Below the pieces are notes generated by a model that was given only the letters and a program-made list of their open reading frames with translations, was not told the DNA's origin and did no database searches. Below, one piece after another: positions 34,615-47,100 of a DNA stretch of 64,000 nucleotides. The DNA lies in the NCBI RefSeq assembly GCF_019703515.2, contig NC_059368.1, positions 35,180,735 to 35,244,734 of the forward strand, read 5' to 3'. The first letter of the stretch is position 1; the number at the start of each line of letters is the position of its first letter. The position numbers and the translations under genes are program-made. Source of the stretch: Myxocyprinus asiaticus. Taxonomy: Eukaryota; Chordata; Actinopteri; Cypriniformes; Catostomidae.

Positions 34615-35287
34615 AGGGATAGTTCACCCAAAAATGAAAACTGACTCATCATTTACTCACCCTCATGCCATCCCAGATGTGTATTACTTTCTTTCTTCAG
34701 CAGAACACAAATGAAGGTTTTTAGAAGATTATCTCAGCTCTGTAGGTCCATACAATGAAACTGAATGGTGACCAAAACTTTGGGACTCAAAAAAGCACAT
34801 AAAGGCAGCATAAAAGTAATCCATAAGACTCCAGTGGTTAAATCCATATCTTCAAAAGCAATCCAATCGGTTTCAGGTGAGAACAGACCTGTGTAAAATT
34901 GTTTTTTTTTCACTGCGCATCTTGCCATTGCTAGGAAGTGTAATCAAGCTTGAAATCATGATCGGCAAGGAAACTGCTTATATCTAGATTTATAGTGAAA
35001 AAGGAGTTCTCATCTCTGTTCTCATCCAAAACTGATCAGATCGCTTCAGAAAACATTGATTAAACCACTTGAGTCATATGGATTACATTTATGCTGCCTT
35101 TATGTGATTTTTGGAGCTTTAAAGTTTTGGTCACCATTCACTTACATTGTATGGACCTACAGAGCTGAGATATTCTTCTAAAAATCTTAGTTTGTATTCT
35201 GCAGAAGAAACAAAGTCATACACATCTGGAATGGCATGAGGGTGATTACATGATGAGAGAATTTTCATTTTTGGGCGAACAATCCCT
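34615..35287. mobile_element. TTAA MITE, long copy
   Basis: TTAA at 34611-34614; the right flank is TTAG (35288-35291), a one-base change. Starts agggatagttcacccaaaaa and ends tttttgggcgaacaatccc. Palindromic middle (tctcagctctgtaggtcc; gacctacagagctgagatat). Confidence 0.8.
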
Positions 35288-35491
35288 TTTAGCACAAATA
35301 TAGTTTAAGTATGTTGGACAGTAAGTCTCCTCCATGGGTTTGCTTCTAGATGAAGGTGTTAAAGGAGAAACAAGGCAAAGACAGGATTTCTGATGCACAG
35401 TGAATAAGGTCTGCTAAACTAAACAGGTTTACAAATCATTGTAATTAAGGGTGGTACTGTTAGAGAGTTTATAGTTGTATGTGGGTGTGTG

Positions 35492-35673
35492 TTATGATTC
35501 AGGGTTATCCTCTGCCATATCATTTGCTTCATTTGGCCTGTACATAAATGTTAGCAGAAACAGAGCAACATCATGGGAGCACCAATAGGCTGTGTGCGAC
35601 GTCACCGCTGACCAATATCGGCTCTCCACCAGGCCCTCCCTCAGCTCAAAGTCGATACGTTTCTCAAGTTCCA
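35492..35673 (-). CDS. ddhd1: ddhd1 exon 13 (residues 819-878)
   Basis: Acceptor tttttcag; stop TAA 35494-35492. Encodes [20 protein letters not shown] and [19 protein letters not shown], completing the DDHD domain, and an acidic tail ending NPES. Confidence 0.96.
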
Positions 35674-38600
35674 CTGAAAAACAGTATAACATTGGAGGTA
35701 TTGGAGGTCTGAAGTTGCCAATTTTTTTATTGGCAAAAGCAAAGTAATAAAAGAATAAAGCTAGATATAAAAACACAAATTGTGGGAAGGGAAAAGTTTT
35801 TCAGGTTTTCATGTACTATGGTATAGGGATGGGAATCCTAAGGAATTTAGCGGTTCTGATTTCTCTTAATGATTTCGCTTCCTTGGTGATTCTTTTAGTA
35901 CTTTTAAGATAGAAATATTTCGAAATAAGAAATGCAATTCTTATTGGATTTACTGCCCTCAACAGTCTACTAGAACAGTTACTAAACAATGAGATCATTT
36001 CATATTTTATCAGAACAGATTCTTGAAAATGGTGTTTAAACAGACTTTTTAATTATTTTATTCATTCATTCGTTTTTATAAAATACCACTAGTTATAACA
36101 AAGCTCATAACTTGTATCTTTAACTACACATTGACATATCAACAAACATCCTTTAACAAACATTTTATTCACTAAAAAGAATGGGCCATTTAAAGTAATT
36201 TGTTCTGTATGGATCAATGTTTTGCGGTGTAGATTTAGAGTCATTCATTCAGGAATCAAACTTCACTGGTCGCACTATATGTTTTGTGCTGTAGATTCAA
36301 ATTAACTGGTTCATAAGAGTCATTCTTTGTAGATTCAAATGAACCCGCTCAAAAGAGTCATCCGTTCAGGAATCGGACTACACTGGCTGTGCTGCATGTT
36401 TTATGCTGTAGATTCAAATGAACCGGCTTATAAGAATCATTCAGACAACACTTGTCATGCTTGTCACGTTTTGTTAGTCATTCGTTGTAGATTCAAATGA
36501 ACCAGTTTATAAGAGATATTCCTTCAGGAATCAGATTACAGTGGTCGCTCTGTATGTTTCACGTTATCGATTATAAGAATCATTCATTCGGGAATCAGAC
36601 TACAGTGGTCATGCTGTATGTTCCATGCTTGATTCAAATGAACTGGCTCATAGATTCATTGTTTTTCAGGAGTCGGACTACACTGGTCAAGCTGTATATT
36701 TCATGATGTCGATTCAGACAAACCGGTTCATAAGAGTAATTTGTTGTAGATTCAAATGAACCGGCTCATAAAAGTCCTTCATTGCAGATTCAAATGAACC
36801 GGCTCATAAGAGTCCTTTATTGTAGATTCAATTTAATCGGCTCCTTATTGTCATTTGTAGTAGATTCAAATGAACCAGCTCATAAGAGTAATTCATTTAG
36901 GAATTGGACTACAATGGTCATGCTGTATGTTCCGTGCTGTAGATTCAAATGAACTGGCTCATAAAAGTCATTCATTCAGGAATCGGTCTACACTAGTCAC
37001 GCTGTATGTTTTGAGCTGTAGATTTAAATGAACAGGCTCATAAGAGTCATTCATTCAGGAATCAAACTACAATGGTCATGCTGTATGCTCCATGCTGTAG
37101 ATTCAAATGAACTGGCTCATAAGAGTCATTCATTCTGGAATTGGATAACAATGATCATGCTGTTTATTACGTGCTGTAGATTCAAAAGAACTGGCTCATA
37201 AGAGCCATTCATTCTGGAATTGGATAACAATGATCATGCTGTTTATTACGTGCTGTAGATTCAAATGAACTGGCTCATAAGAGTCATTCATTCTGGAATT
37301 GGATAACAATGATCATGCTGTTTATTACGTGCTGTAGATTCAAAAGAACTGGCTCATAAGAGCCATTCGTTGTAGAAAAAATGAACCAGCTCATATGAGT
37401 CATTCATTGTAGATTCAAAAGTACCGGCTCAGAAGGATCATTCAATCGGGAACTGGACTACAATGGTCATGCTGTAAATTTTGTGATGTAGATTCATTTG
37501 CTGTAGATTCAAATGAACCTGCTTATAAGAGTCATTCATTCAGGAATTAGACTACACTGGTCATGCTGTAGATTCCGTGCTGTAGATTCAAATGAACCGG
37601 CTCATAAGAATCATTCATTTGGGATATTGGACAACAATGGTCATGCTGTATATTTCATTACGTAGATTCAAATTAACTGGTTCATAAGAGTCATCCATTG
37701 TAGATTCAAATGAACCGGCTTATAAGAGTAATTCATACATGAGTTGGACTACACTGGTATGTATTGTGCTGTCCATTCAAAAGAACAGGCTCATAAGACA
37801 TATTTGTTCGGGTATCGGACTAGAATGGTCATGCTTATTCAATAACGGAGTTGCAGTGCCACTGAGTGATAGCAGGAAACATTGTCTGAGTATTTCAGTA
37901 AGTTATTCGGGTGTTCCACACTTCAGCTTTAACAATGAAAGTACAGTGCATCCGGAAAGTATTCACAGCGCTTCACTTTTTCCACATATTGTTATGTTAC
38001 AGCCTTATTCCAAAATGGATTAAATTCATTATTTTCCTCAAAATTCTACAAACAATACCCCATAATGACAACATGAAAGAAGTTTGTTTGAAATCTTTGC
38101 AAATTTATTAAAAATAAAAAACGAAAAAAAAAAAAAAAAATCACATGTACACAAGTATTCACAGCCTTTGCTCAATACTTTGTTGAAGCACCTTTGGCAC
38201 CAATTACAGCCTCAAGTCTTTTTGAGTATGATGCTACAAGCTATTTTTGGGCAGTTTCTCCCATTCTTTTTTGCAGGACCTCTCAAGCTCCATCAGGTTG
38301 GATGGGGAGCGTCGGTGCACAGCCATTTTCAGATCTCTCCAGAGGTTCAATCGGGTTCAAGTCTGGGCTCTGGCTGGGCCACTCAAGGACATTCACAGAG
38401 TTGTCCCGTAGCCACTCCTTTGTTATCTTGGCTGTGTGCTTAGGGTCGTTGCCTGTTGGAAGATGAACCTTCACCCAATCTGAGGTCCAGAGCGCTCTGG
38501 AGCAGGTTTTCATCAAGGATGTCTCTGTACATTGCTGCATTCATCTTTCCCTCGATCCTGACTAGTCTCCCAGTTCCTGCCGCTGAAAAACATCCCCACA

Positions 38601-41600
38601 GCATGATGCTGCCACCACCATGCTTCACTGTAGGGATGGTATTGGCCAGGTGATGAGCGGTGCCTGGTTTCCTCCAGACATGACGCTTGCCATTCAGTCC
38701 AAAGAGTTCAATCTTTGTTTCATCAGACCAGAGAATTTTGTTTCTCATGGTCTGAGAGTCCTTCAGGTGCCTTTTGGCAAACTCCAAGCGGGTTGTCATG
38801 TGCCTTTTACTGAGGAGTGGCTTCCATCTGGCCACTCTACCATTCAGGCCTGATTGGTGGAGTGCTGCAGAGATGGTTGTTCTTCTGGAAGGTTCTCCTC
38901 TCTCCACAGAGAAACACTAGAGCTCTGTCAGGGTGACCATCAGGTTCTTGGTCACCTCCCTGACTAAAGCCCTTCTCCCCCGATCGTTCAGTTTGGCCAG
39001 GTGGCCAGCTCTAGGAAGAGTCCTGATGGTTCCAAACTTCTTCCATTTACGGATGATGGAGGCCACTATGCCTCGATACAATCCTGTCTCGGAGGTCTAC
39101 AGACAATTCCTTGAACTTCATGGCATGGTTTGTGCTCTGACATGCACTGTTAACTGTGGGACATTATATAGACAGGTGTGTGCCTTTCCAAATCATGTCC
39201 AATCAACTGAATATACCACACGTGGACTCCAATCAAGTTGTAGAAACATCTCAAGGATGATCAGTGGAAACAGGATGCACCTGAGCTCAATTTTGAGTGT
39301 CATGGCAAAGGCTGTGAATACTTATGTACATGTGTTTTTATTTCGTTTTTTATTTTTAATAAATTTGCAAAGATTTCAAACAAACTTCTTTCATGTTGTC
39401 ATTATGGGGTATTGTTTGTAGAATTTTGTGGAAAATAATGAATTTAATCCATTTTGGAATAAGGCTGTAACATAACAAAATGTGGACAAAGTGAAGCGCT
39501 GTGAATACTTTCCGGATGCACTGTATGAATACTAAAAAAAAAATTGCTTGCATGAGTATATAAACCAAAGACTGTTTAGCCCGTGAAGGACCACTTGTAT
39601 TAAAATGAATGGAAGAAATTGGTACAGCCAATATTGCGGATGTAGAAAAGAAAGTACCGCCTTACAAGTTAAAGAGCCAATTACCTTTTAGATACAGACA
39701 TCGCCTGTAATTCAAATCAAGAACGCGCATTTGCATTAGCTAGACCAGCCTGAAAAAGAACGTTTTTTTAGCGTGATCTGTGCTGAAGAAGCACAATGTA
39801 TGATACCACTGTTGTCAAATTTTACTGCTGATTTAAAATGTTATTTGATCGTAAACTTGGCCAACCGTTTCAAATATTTTGGTCTTTCCTCATTCAGGTA
39901 AATAGAAGCTGTACTTTTATGTCGCTTGCATCCATAGAAAACAGCTGTCCGGGAGCTATCCGAAGATGGCCGCCAAGTGGATTGACTTGCCCTGAAAGGG
40001 ACTTTGATAATACTTACAAGAAGAGTTATCCATAATGACAGATGCTGATTGTGACATGCAGGTGTCTGCTGCCTTCTCCTCTCGCTTCTCTTCCATTTTC
40101 TCCTCTGTCTTCTCCTCTGTTTTCTCATCTGACTCCATTGACCTACCTTCTTCCCCTATTACTCCGCCCCCTTTCTCACATGCCCCACCCTCAGAGTCAG
40201 ATGGCTCCTCCTCCACACCGCCCACCTGCCCACTAGAGCGTGAGAATCGTGAGAAGAGCATTCCGCCAATACCTTTACCTATACTTGCCGCTCCTGTTGA
40301 AAACACATACACATAGTTACTGCTACAACCTTAATTTAATGATAAGGGCATTTCCAAATCTCCAGTTGTTGCTCTCTATTGATCCGTTGACTTGCTGAGC
40401 TGTTTCTGTTTTTCACTTTTCGCACTCAAATCAATGACTATAAACTGTGGATTTGCAGTAATTGAAGGATGACAGCCATTCTCTTAATATTAGGGAACCT
40501 AAAATATTTGCAAATATATCCCTGTCCAGGTTAAAGTGAGACAACTTTAATGATTTCTCTCTCTTTCTCTCTTACCCATGATGCTGGCTTTGCCCAGACT
40601 GGTGATAGACTCGCCGTAGTGTCTGCGGGGCTGTGGAGGGGAGGTACACGGGCTTGGGAGGCTCTCTGTATCAGATACTGAAGCACTTTCCTTTGATGGG
40701 TTCAGTAGTGTGGGACGGATTTGGTCGTATGGTGTGGGGCTGGTGGTGTTGTACCTAAAAATCAAAGTACCTAGGTTATTATCATTTTCAAAAACTGTTA
40801 CAAAGTTGAAAACTAGCAGTGAAAAAAATATTTTACTAAAAAAAAAAAAAGTGAGTTTGAAATTAAACGAAAAATATAGGCCTAAATATGCACTAAAATA
40901 ACTCAATAAAATGAAAGAGAAAATGACTAGTTTCTTAGTGTTAGGTCTGATTTCAATGATCTCCCAAGCCAGCTTTTAAACTATTGTTGCATTCTGTCAA
41001 ACATAACCACCCAATAAAGTGCAACAGTCTGGATCCTGGATTTTCTCCATAGGGGAATTGATTATTAATGATAACTTATAAACCTTCAAAGACAGTGATA
41101 CCATGAGCTCAGAGGTTGTTAATCGATGGTATACGCTTCTGATGAAGCCATCAGTCCATGTTATGTCAACTTTTCATTGAAAAAAATCATGTTTAAAGTC
41201 CCCCAGAAGTGCCTTGATGGGAGCAGTTTTCTTTGGCCTGTTGACGTATTTCCTACTAAAACATGAAGTTGGGGCGGGACTTGTTGAATGGCTTGTGCCT
41301 TTTTTTAATATAGCCAATAGGCTTTAGTTTACATGGCAGCGCCCAGCAAAGCAACACAGCCGGGGAAACTAAGAAGCGATCTCAATGCAGATTCCGACCG
41401 CTTTTCCACTGACTTGAAAGCCGAACGACGATCTAACTGACCACGTTAGTATATAACCAGCCCACAAACAAACACAGCAGATCGTGATCTTTGCATTTGA
41501 TTGGACAATGTTTCTCAACCTCTATGTGACGTCATGGTTGTGCCTGGGTCTGTCTAGCTGGAACAGAGGGACTGCCAATTTTAAATGCTCATTTCTTCAG

Positions 41601-42154
41601 AAAACGAATTTTGTTAATGTCTGCAGATGTCTTCGCCACATTTTTTACTAATAAGGTTACAGCCATCAGCAATACATTCTCAGAACCAAACTGTGGCAGA
41701 CAAGCCTCTTGTTCATCAGAAAGGAGGAAGCGAGAACCAGGTTATCAACCAAAAAGACTTTTAATAAACAAAACACAACATAAAACGTTGCTTTTCAGCA
41801 GAACACTAAACATACATCGACAGACACACAGCTCTGTGTGTCTCTCTATCTCTCTCTCTCTGGTGTCTCCGGCTCCTCCTCATCTTTCTCCCACTGATTG
41901 GGGCAACTCAGCACCAGGTGTGCATCCTCATGGCCCGGCCATGCCCTCCTCCTCGTCACATACCCCCAACGCCCGATTCAGGCCGGTGAGCCAACCGGTC
42001 TGACCTACTCCCTCCCCCCCTTCCTGGAGGGGAGGAGTTGCTTCTTTGGCCATTCTGCTGCCGGCTGGTCTTCCCCACCTCCTAGGAACATGAGTATGAT
42101 GAGGGGAGGGAGAGGGGAGAGAGAAAATAAGTGGGAGAGCGCAAGAGAGAGAGA

Positions 42155-42196
<42 letters not shown>

Positions 42197-44108
42197 AGAG
42201 ACGCATGCAGCCATTGTGTGTGTCAATGTTTTGTTATGCTGGAAAGCAGTTTTATGTTGTGTTGTGTTTAATTAAAGTATTTTTGGTTGATAACCCCGTT
42301 CCCGACCACGGCGCCATTCGGTCCTCAGCCACCTGTGCAGCGATCCTCTGCAACGCTGGGCGATGGCACTGGACGGCAGCGGGCTCCTCCTGGCGGACGG
42401 CAGCGGGCTCCTCCGCCACCTGGTGGACCGGCAGCGGGCTCCTCCGCCACCTGGTGGACCGCAGCGGGCTCCTCCGCCACCTGGTGGACCGCAGCGGGCT
42501 CCTCCGCCACCTGGTGGACCGCAGCGGCTCCTCCGCCACCTGGTGGACCGCAGCGGCTCCTCCACCTCCTGGCGAAGTGCTCCAGTACCACCAGATCGTG
42601 TGTCCTCAGTGTCGCGATCTTCCGTCAGTGGCAAGGGCTCTCTGATGGCGCGTCTTCCTCCAATCCTGGGTTTCGGCACCACTGTGGCAGACAAGCCTCT
42701 TGTTCATCGGAAAGGAGGACACGGGAACCGGTTTATGAACCAAAAAGCCTTTTAATAAACAAAACACAACATAAAACTTTGCTTTTCAGCAGAACACAAA
42801 ACATACGTCGACACACACACAGCTCCGTGTCTTTCTCTCTCTGGCAGCTCCGGCTCCTCCTTATCACTCTCTCGCTGATTAGGGCAACTCAGCGTCAGGC
42901 ATGCATCCTCACGGCCTGACCATGCCCTCCTCCTCGTCACACAAACCTTCTCAAACACCCGCCTCCTGTATGCAGCTCTTCTATCTCTATCTTCTCTCCT
43001 CTGACTGACACTGAGGTCTCTAAACTCCTCCTCTCCAACCACCCCACCACCTGTCTCCTTAACCCCATTCTATCTCCCCTTCTCCAAACCATCACTCTAT
43101 CCATCCTACCTGCACTCACACACATAATTAACACATCTCTACTTACAGGCATTTTTCCCACTACATTTAAGCAGGCTCGAGTAACCCCGCTGCTTAAAAA
43201 ATCCAACACAAGTAGAACACTACAGAGCAGTCTCTCTCATCCCATTCATGGCAAAAAAACTTGAAAGGGCCGTTTTTAATCAGATCTCTCCCTATCTCTC
43301 GCAGTACAAACTGCTGGATGACAATCAGTCAGGCTTTAAAAGGTGACATTTCACCAAGACTGCCCTGCTGTCTGTCACTGAGTTGCTGAGACAGGCGAGA
43401 GCTGGACCCAGATCATCTGTCCTGATTCTACTATACCTTTCTGCAGCCTCTGACACAGTCAACCATCAGATCCTACTGTCCAACCTCTCTACTTTGGGCA
43501 TCAAAGGAACTGTGCTTCACTAGTTTAAGTCCTATCTTTCAGGAATGTCCTTCAAGGTAGCCTGGATAGGTGAGGTGTCCAAGTCACATCAGCTACTTAC
43601 TGGGGTACCTCAGAGCTCAGTGCTTGGGCCACGTCTCTTCTCTATATACACAACATCACTGGGACCCATTATTCGAGCACATGGGTTCTCTTACCACTGC
43701 TATGCCGATGAGACACAGCTCTACATGTTTTTCCAGCTCAACAACACCATGGTGACTGCTCTAATCTTGGCCTGTTTGGCAGACATCTCGGCCTGGATGA
43801 AGGAACACCACCTGCAGCTTAACCCAGCGAAGACTGAGCTCCTTGTCTTTCCAGCCAACCCTGCTGCTGAACACAACATCACTGTGCAGCTGGGTCCAAC
43901 TACAGTAACGCCTTCCAAAATGGTCAGAAATCTAGGGGTAACCATCGATAACCAACTCAGTTTCACAGACCACATCTCAAAGACAGCATGATCATGTAGA
44001 TTTACACTCTACAATATCAGGAAAATAAGACCCTTCCTCTCTGAACATGCCACACAACTTCTTGTTCAGTTATTTGTCATAACTATTCTGGACTACTGTA
44101 ACGCTCTA

Positions 44109-44166
<58 letters not shown>

Positions 44167-47100
44167 TTGTTGCACTCTAATCTGTCTTGGATACTGCTAT
44201 TCTGATGCTAGTGAAACTTTGTAATGCAGCACTTTTCATACCACTTTTCATCCTTAAGATGAATCGCTTATAATGTATTATTCCTCTTTTGTAAGTCGCT
44301 TTGGGTAAAAGCATCTGCCAAATGAATAAATGTAAATGTCTAATAGGCATGGACTAAAAGCAGCAAAAATGTAATTTTGATTATACAGGAAAACTGGTGA
44401 ATTACACTACACTACCCATAATCCTAAAGAGAGATCCACCAATCAGAGAATCGCCACAAACAAAGCACACCAAACCAGCACTGCAGTGACTGCCCACTTC
44501 AATAATGCATTGTGAATGATGCAATCAGTCTCCCTATACTCTCAAACTACTTAGGTATTTACACATATCTGAATATTTTTCACTAAAATTAAAATATATT
44601 GTCTCTATACTTATAATCAACAACTTTAAATAAAATTTGATATTTTCCAGCGTTTTTTATTCAATTTTGCCATTTGCAATGCTTCATGGGACTGTAGTTC
44701 ATGCGGTAAGTACGCAGTCTTGTACCATCTTTTTGTCTGATTTTCAAATACTTTCTTGTTAAATCAAAGTTTGTAATGGTGTGATTCACCTCTCAGCTTG
44801 TTGATTTGGTTGATGGCTTAGAACTCTTTTATGAAGGATTTTATGAAATCTCTATGGAAAAAAAATTTATTGAAAAAGTCCGGAACCAAAAGTGGCACTC
44901 CACTGTTGCGCTCAAGAAGCAGCCATCTGACTAAAATGAAAAACAGCCAATGACAGTTCACTTGTTGCATTTTCTGTTAAAGTGCCATCATAGGAAGATG
45001 GAATTATTTGTGATGCTATGTTGTAAGGGATGAAAATGACAACGAATACTGAAAAAAACAAACAAAAAAACTAAAACTAATACTTTTCCAAAGATACAAA
45101 GGAAACAAAAACTATTCATGAATGAATAAATCAAAATACAAAACAAACAAACAAAAAAGTGAAATTTCACATTATGTGCAGCTCACAGTGCTCAGTATAT
45201 GGGAAGCCGTCTATTCCAGCAGCTTACAATTTATGTAAACAAAACTTTCTTTGTGCAGATGGATTTTACATTTTTTTTAATTTTGAGAAATTTACTGGTA
45301 GGATAGAGCATTATTTTACTCACCAGTGGATCTGGACAGGCGCTATATTACTGTAATGCTTTAGAATGAGGGGCTCCAGTCTGTATGCCTGCAGAAAACC
45401 ATTTCAATATATAGTTAATCTGTTGACAACATTCTCAGCCTGCTTCTCTAATTTCAATTACAAAAAGGACCATGATTTATGGACATGCTTATTGAATTAC
45501 AATGGCATTATATATGTACAGCCAACCTTGATGTACCATGTAAACACCTTGGTATAAAATGTTTGAGCCAGTAACAAAAGAGATCTGATTCTGTGCTATA
45601 TTTAGACATCAATCTAATCACACTCACCACAGGATCAGTGGGATGGAAGATGTTGAAAAGCCGCTGACAGAAGCATTTGGGCAGGATGTGGTCCTGCGTT
45701 CCGTCGGTTCCAGGACGGACACCTCGCAAAGCCAAGAACACAGCCAGTGGAGAGCCCATGCAGAAGAAGTTCTCCACCTACAACCCCAAGTCAAAGCCCA
45801 CAGAGGTTATTAAATCAGACTGAAAAAAACAGACTATGTGAGTAAGACGAGAAGGACATTCTTAGGGTGTCTGCACAGTAGGAAAAGCTCAGAAGGTGCA
45901 TTTGATGGACTATATAAGCTCTGTTTGGAGGGCGTGGAAAGAGCAGTTTCAGTTTGTTTTCAAAAATACAGTGATTTTTTTTAATAATTTTTTTTAATCC
46001 CCTTTTCTCCCCAATTTAGAATGTCCAATTCCCACTACTTAGTAGGTCCTCATGGTGGCGCGGTTACTCACCTCAATCCGGGTGGTGGAGGACAAGTCTC
46101 AGTTGCCTCTGCTTGTGAGACAGTCAATCCGCGCATCTTATCACATGGCTCGTTGTGCATGACACCGCGGAGACTCCTAGCATGTGGAGGCTCATGCTAC
46201 TCTCCGCAATCCACGCACAACTTACTACGCGCCCTATTGAGAGTGAGAACCACTAATCGCTACCATGAGGAGGTTATTCCATGTGACTCTACCCTCCCTA
46301 GCAACCGGACCAATTTGGTTGCTTAGGAGACCTGGCTGGAGTCACACAGCACACTCTGGATTCGAACTCACGAATCCAGGGGTGGTAGTCAGCGTCAATA
46401 CTCACTGAGCTACCCAGGCCCAAAAATACAGTGAATTGACTTCCCAAAAGTACAACTAGGCCCGCCTCTCTGAGATTCTCAATGGTCAACGGATGCCTAT
46501 GTCAGCGTGCGTTATGGCAGAAGGCTTAAATATTTGGTCGGATGACGGAGCGCTAACCTTCGCAACCAGCCCTGATGTTCCTCTACATCCTTCCAAAGTG
46601 TCATCCCCATTGAAATATACATGTTTGCAGCACTCTCTGACGCAGTGTAAACTCTCGTACTGTATGTACTAGGCACTCTTGTCAACATACCTTAAATTTT
46701 AGGGCTGGAGCGGATCTTGATGATGAGGTTTCAAAATGCAGAAGCTGATTTTCCAAATCCCGCAATCTGCAAATTGAGAGATAGAATTAAATGTTTTGGA
46801 GTGGTCCATTACAAAAACTGGATTAACGGGTTTGTCATTGTGGAGTAGAGTGCATTCAGAACTAAAAACCTTTGAATAATACATGACTCTTAGAAGGCTT
46901 TGGAAAAAACAAGAGAGCACTAAAAATCAATGGCATTTTAAAAGCTCATTCCACACAATAGAGCTCTTTAGCCGTTATGCAAATTTGCAGGTAATTTCGC
47001 ATTGGTTCCCTCTGGAGTTCCCTATGTGTTTTTTTAATGGCAGTTTTGGATTTATGTGTACAATAAGATCTGTGGTTAAAATTACTTGAAGAGACTTTCA

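Larger units (their letters stand above)
33262..35491 (-). other. ddhd1: ddhd1 3' UTR or downstream DNA
   Basis: No other gene was seen. Two TTAA MITEs (34229-34522 and 34615-35287) fill about half of it. If transcribed, the UTR would contain inverted-repeat ends of both. Confidence 0.35.
41692..42941 (-). mobile_element. Miniature LTR retrotransposon (TRIM-like), 1250 bp
   Basis: Two direct repeats, 41692-41960 (269 bp) and 42683-42941 (259 bp), both begin tgtggcag and end cgtcaca and are clearly homologous throughout. A perfect 5 bp duplication CAAAC (41687-41691; 42942-42946) flanks them. Read on the minus strand, the LTR is followed by tggtgccgaaaccc, a tRNA primer-site-like sequence at 42668-42681, and a G-rich stretch (gttgggggta) precedes the other LTR. 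The 722 bp interior has no gag or pol. I infer a non-autonomous LTR element in minus orientation. Confidence 0.8.
41601..44340 (+). mobile_element. L2-clade LINE, 5'-truncated, split by an LTR element
   Basis: Codes for the reverse-transcriptase part only; the 5' edge is not fixed. The frame [20 protein letters not shown] stops at 41691 where a 1250 bp LTR element is inserted, and resumes at 42942. The 3' end (gtaagtcgctttgggtaaaa, then aaatgaataaatgtaaatg) is an L2-type tail shared with SINEs. A (TA)n run of ~54 bp interrupts the 3' part at about 44110-44163. Confidence 0.85.

Noticed and set aside
36180..37850. CRISPR-like array
   Set aside because: Units are tandem and homologous over their whole length, with no unique spacers, and the DNA is vertebrate.
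41928..42226. Ser/Leu-rich open frames over the (GA)n run
   Set aside because: They are translations of simple repeat and CT-rich LTR sequence.
42252..42919. Gly/Pro- or Arg/Trp-rich repeat frames
   Set aside because: All frames stay open because the minisatellite unit is 30 bp. There is no start or splice evidence for a real protein.
41692..42941. Endogenous retrovirus
   Set aside because: The interior is only 722 bp, with no gag, pol or env similarity. It is a non-autonomous LTR element.
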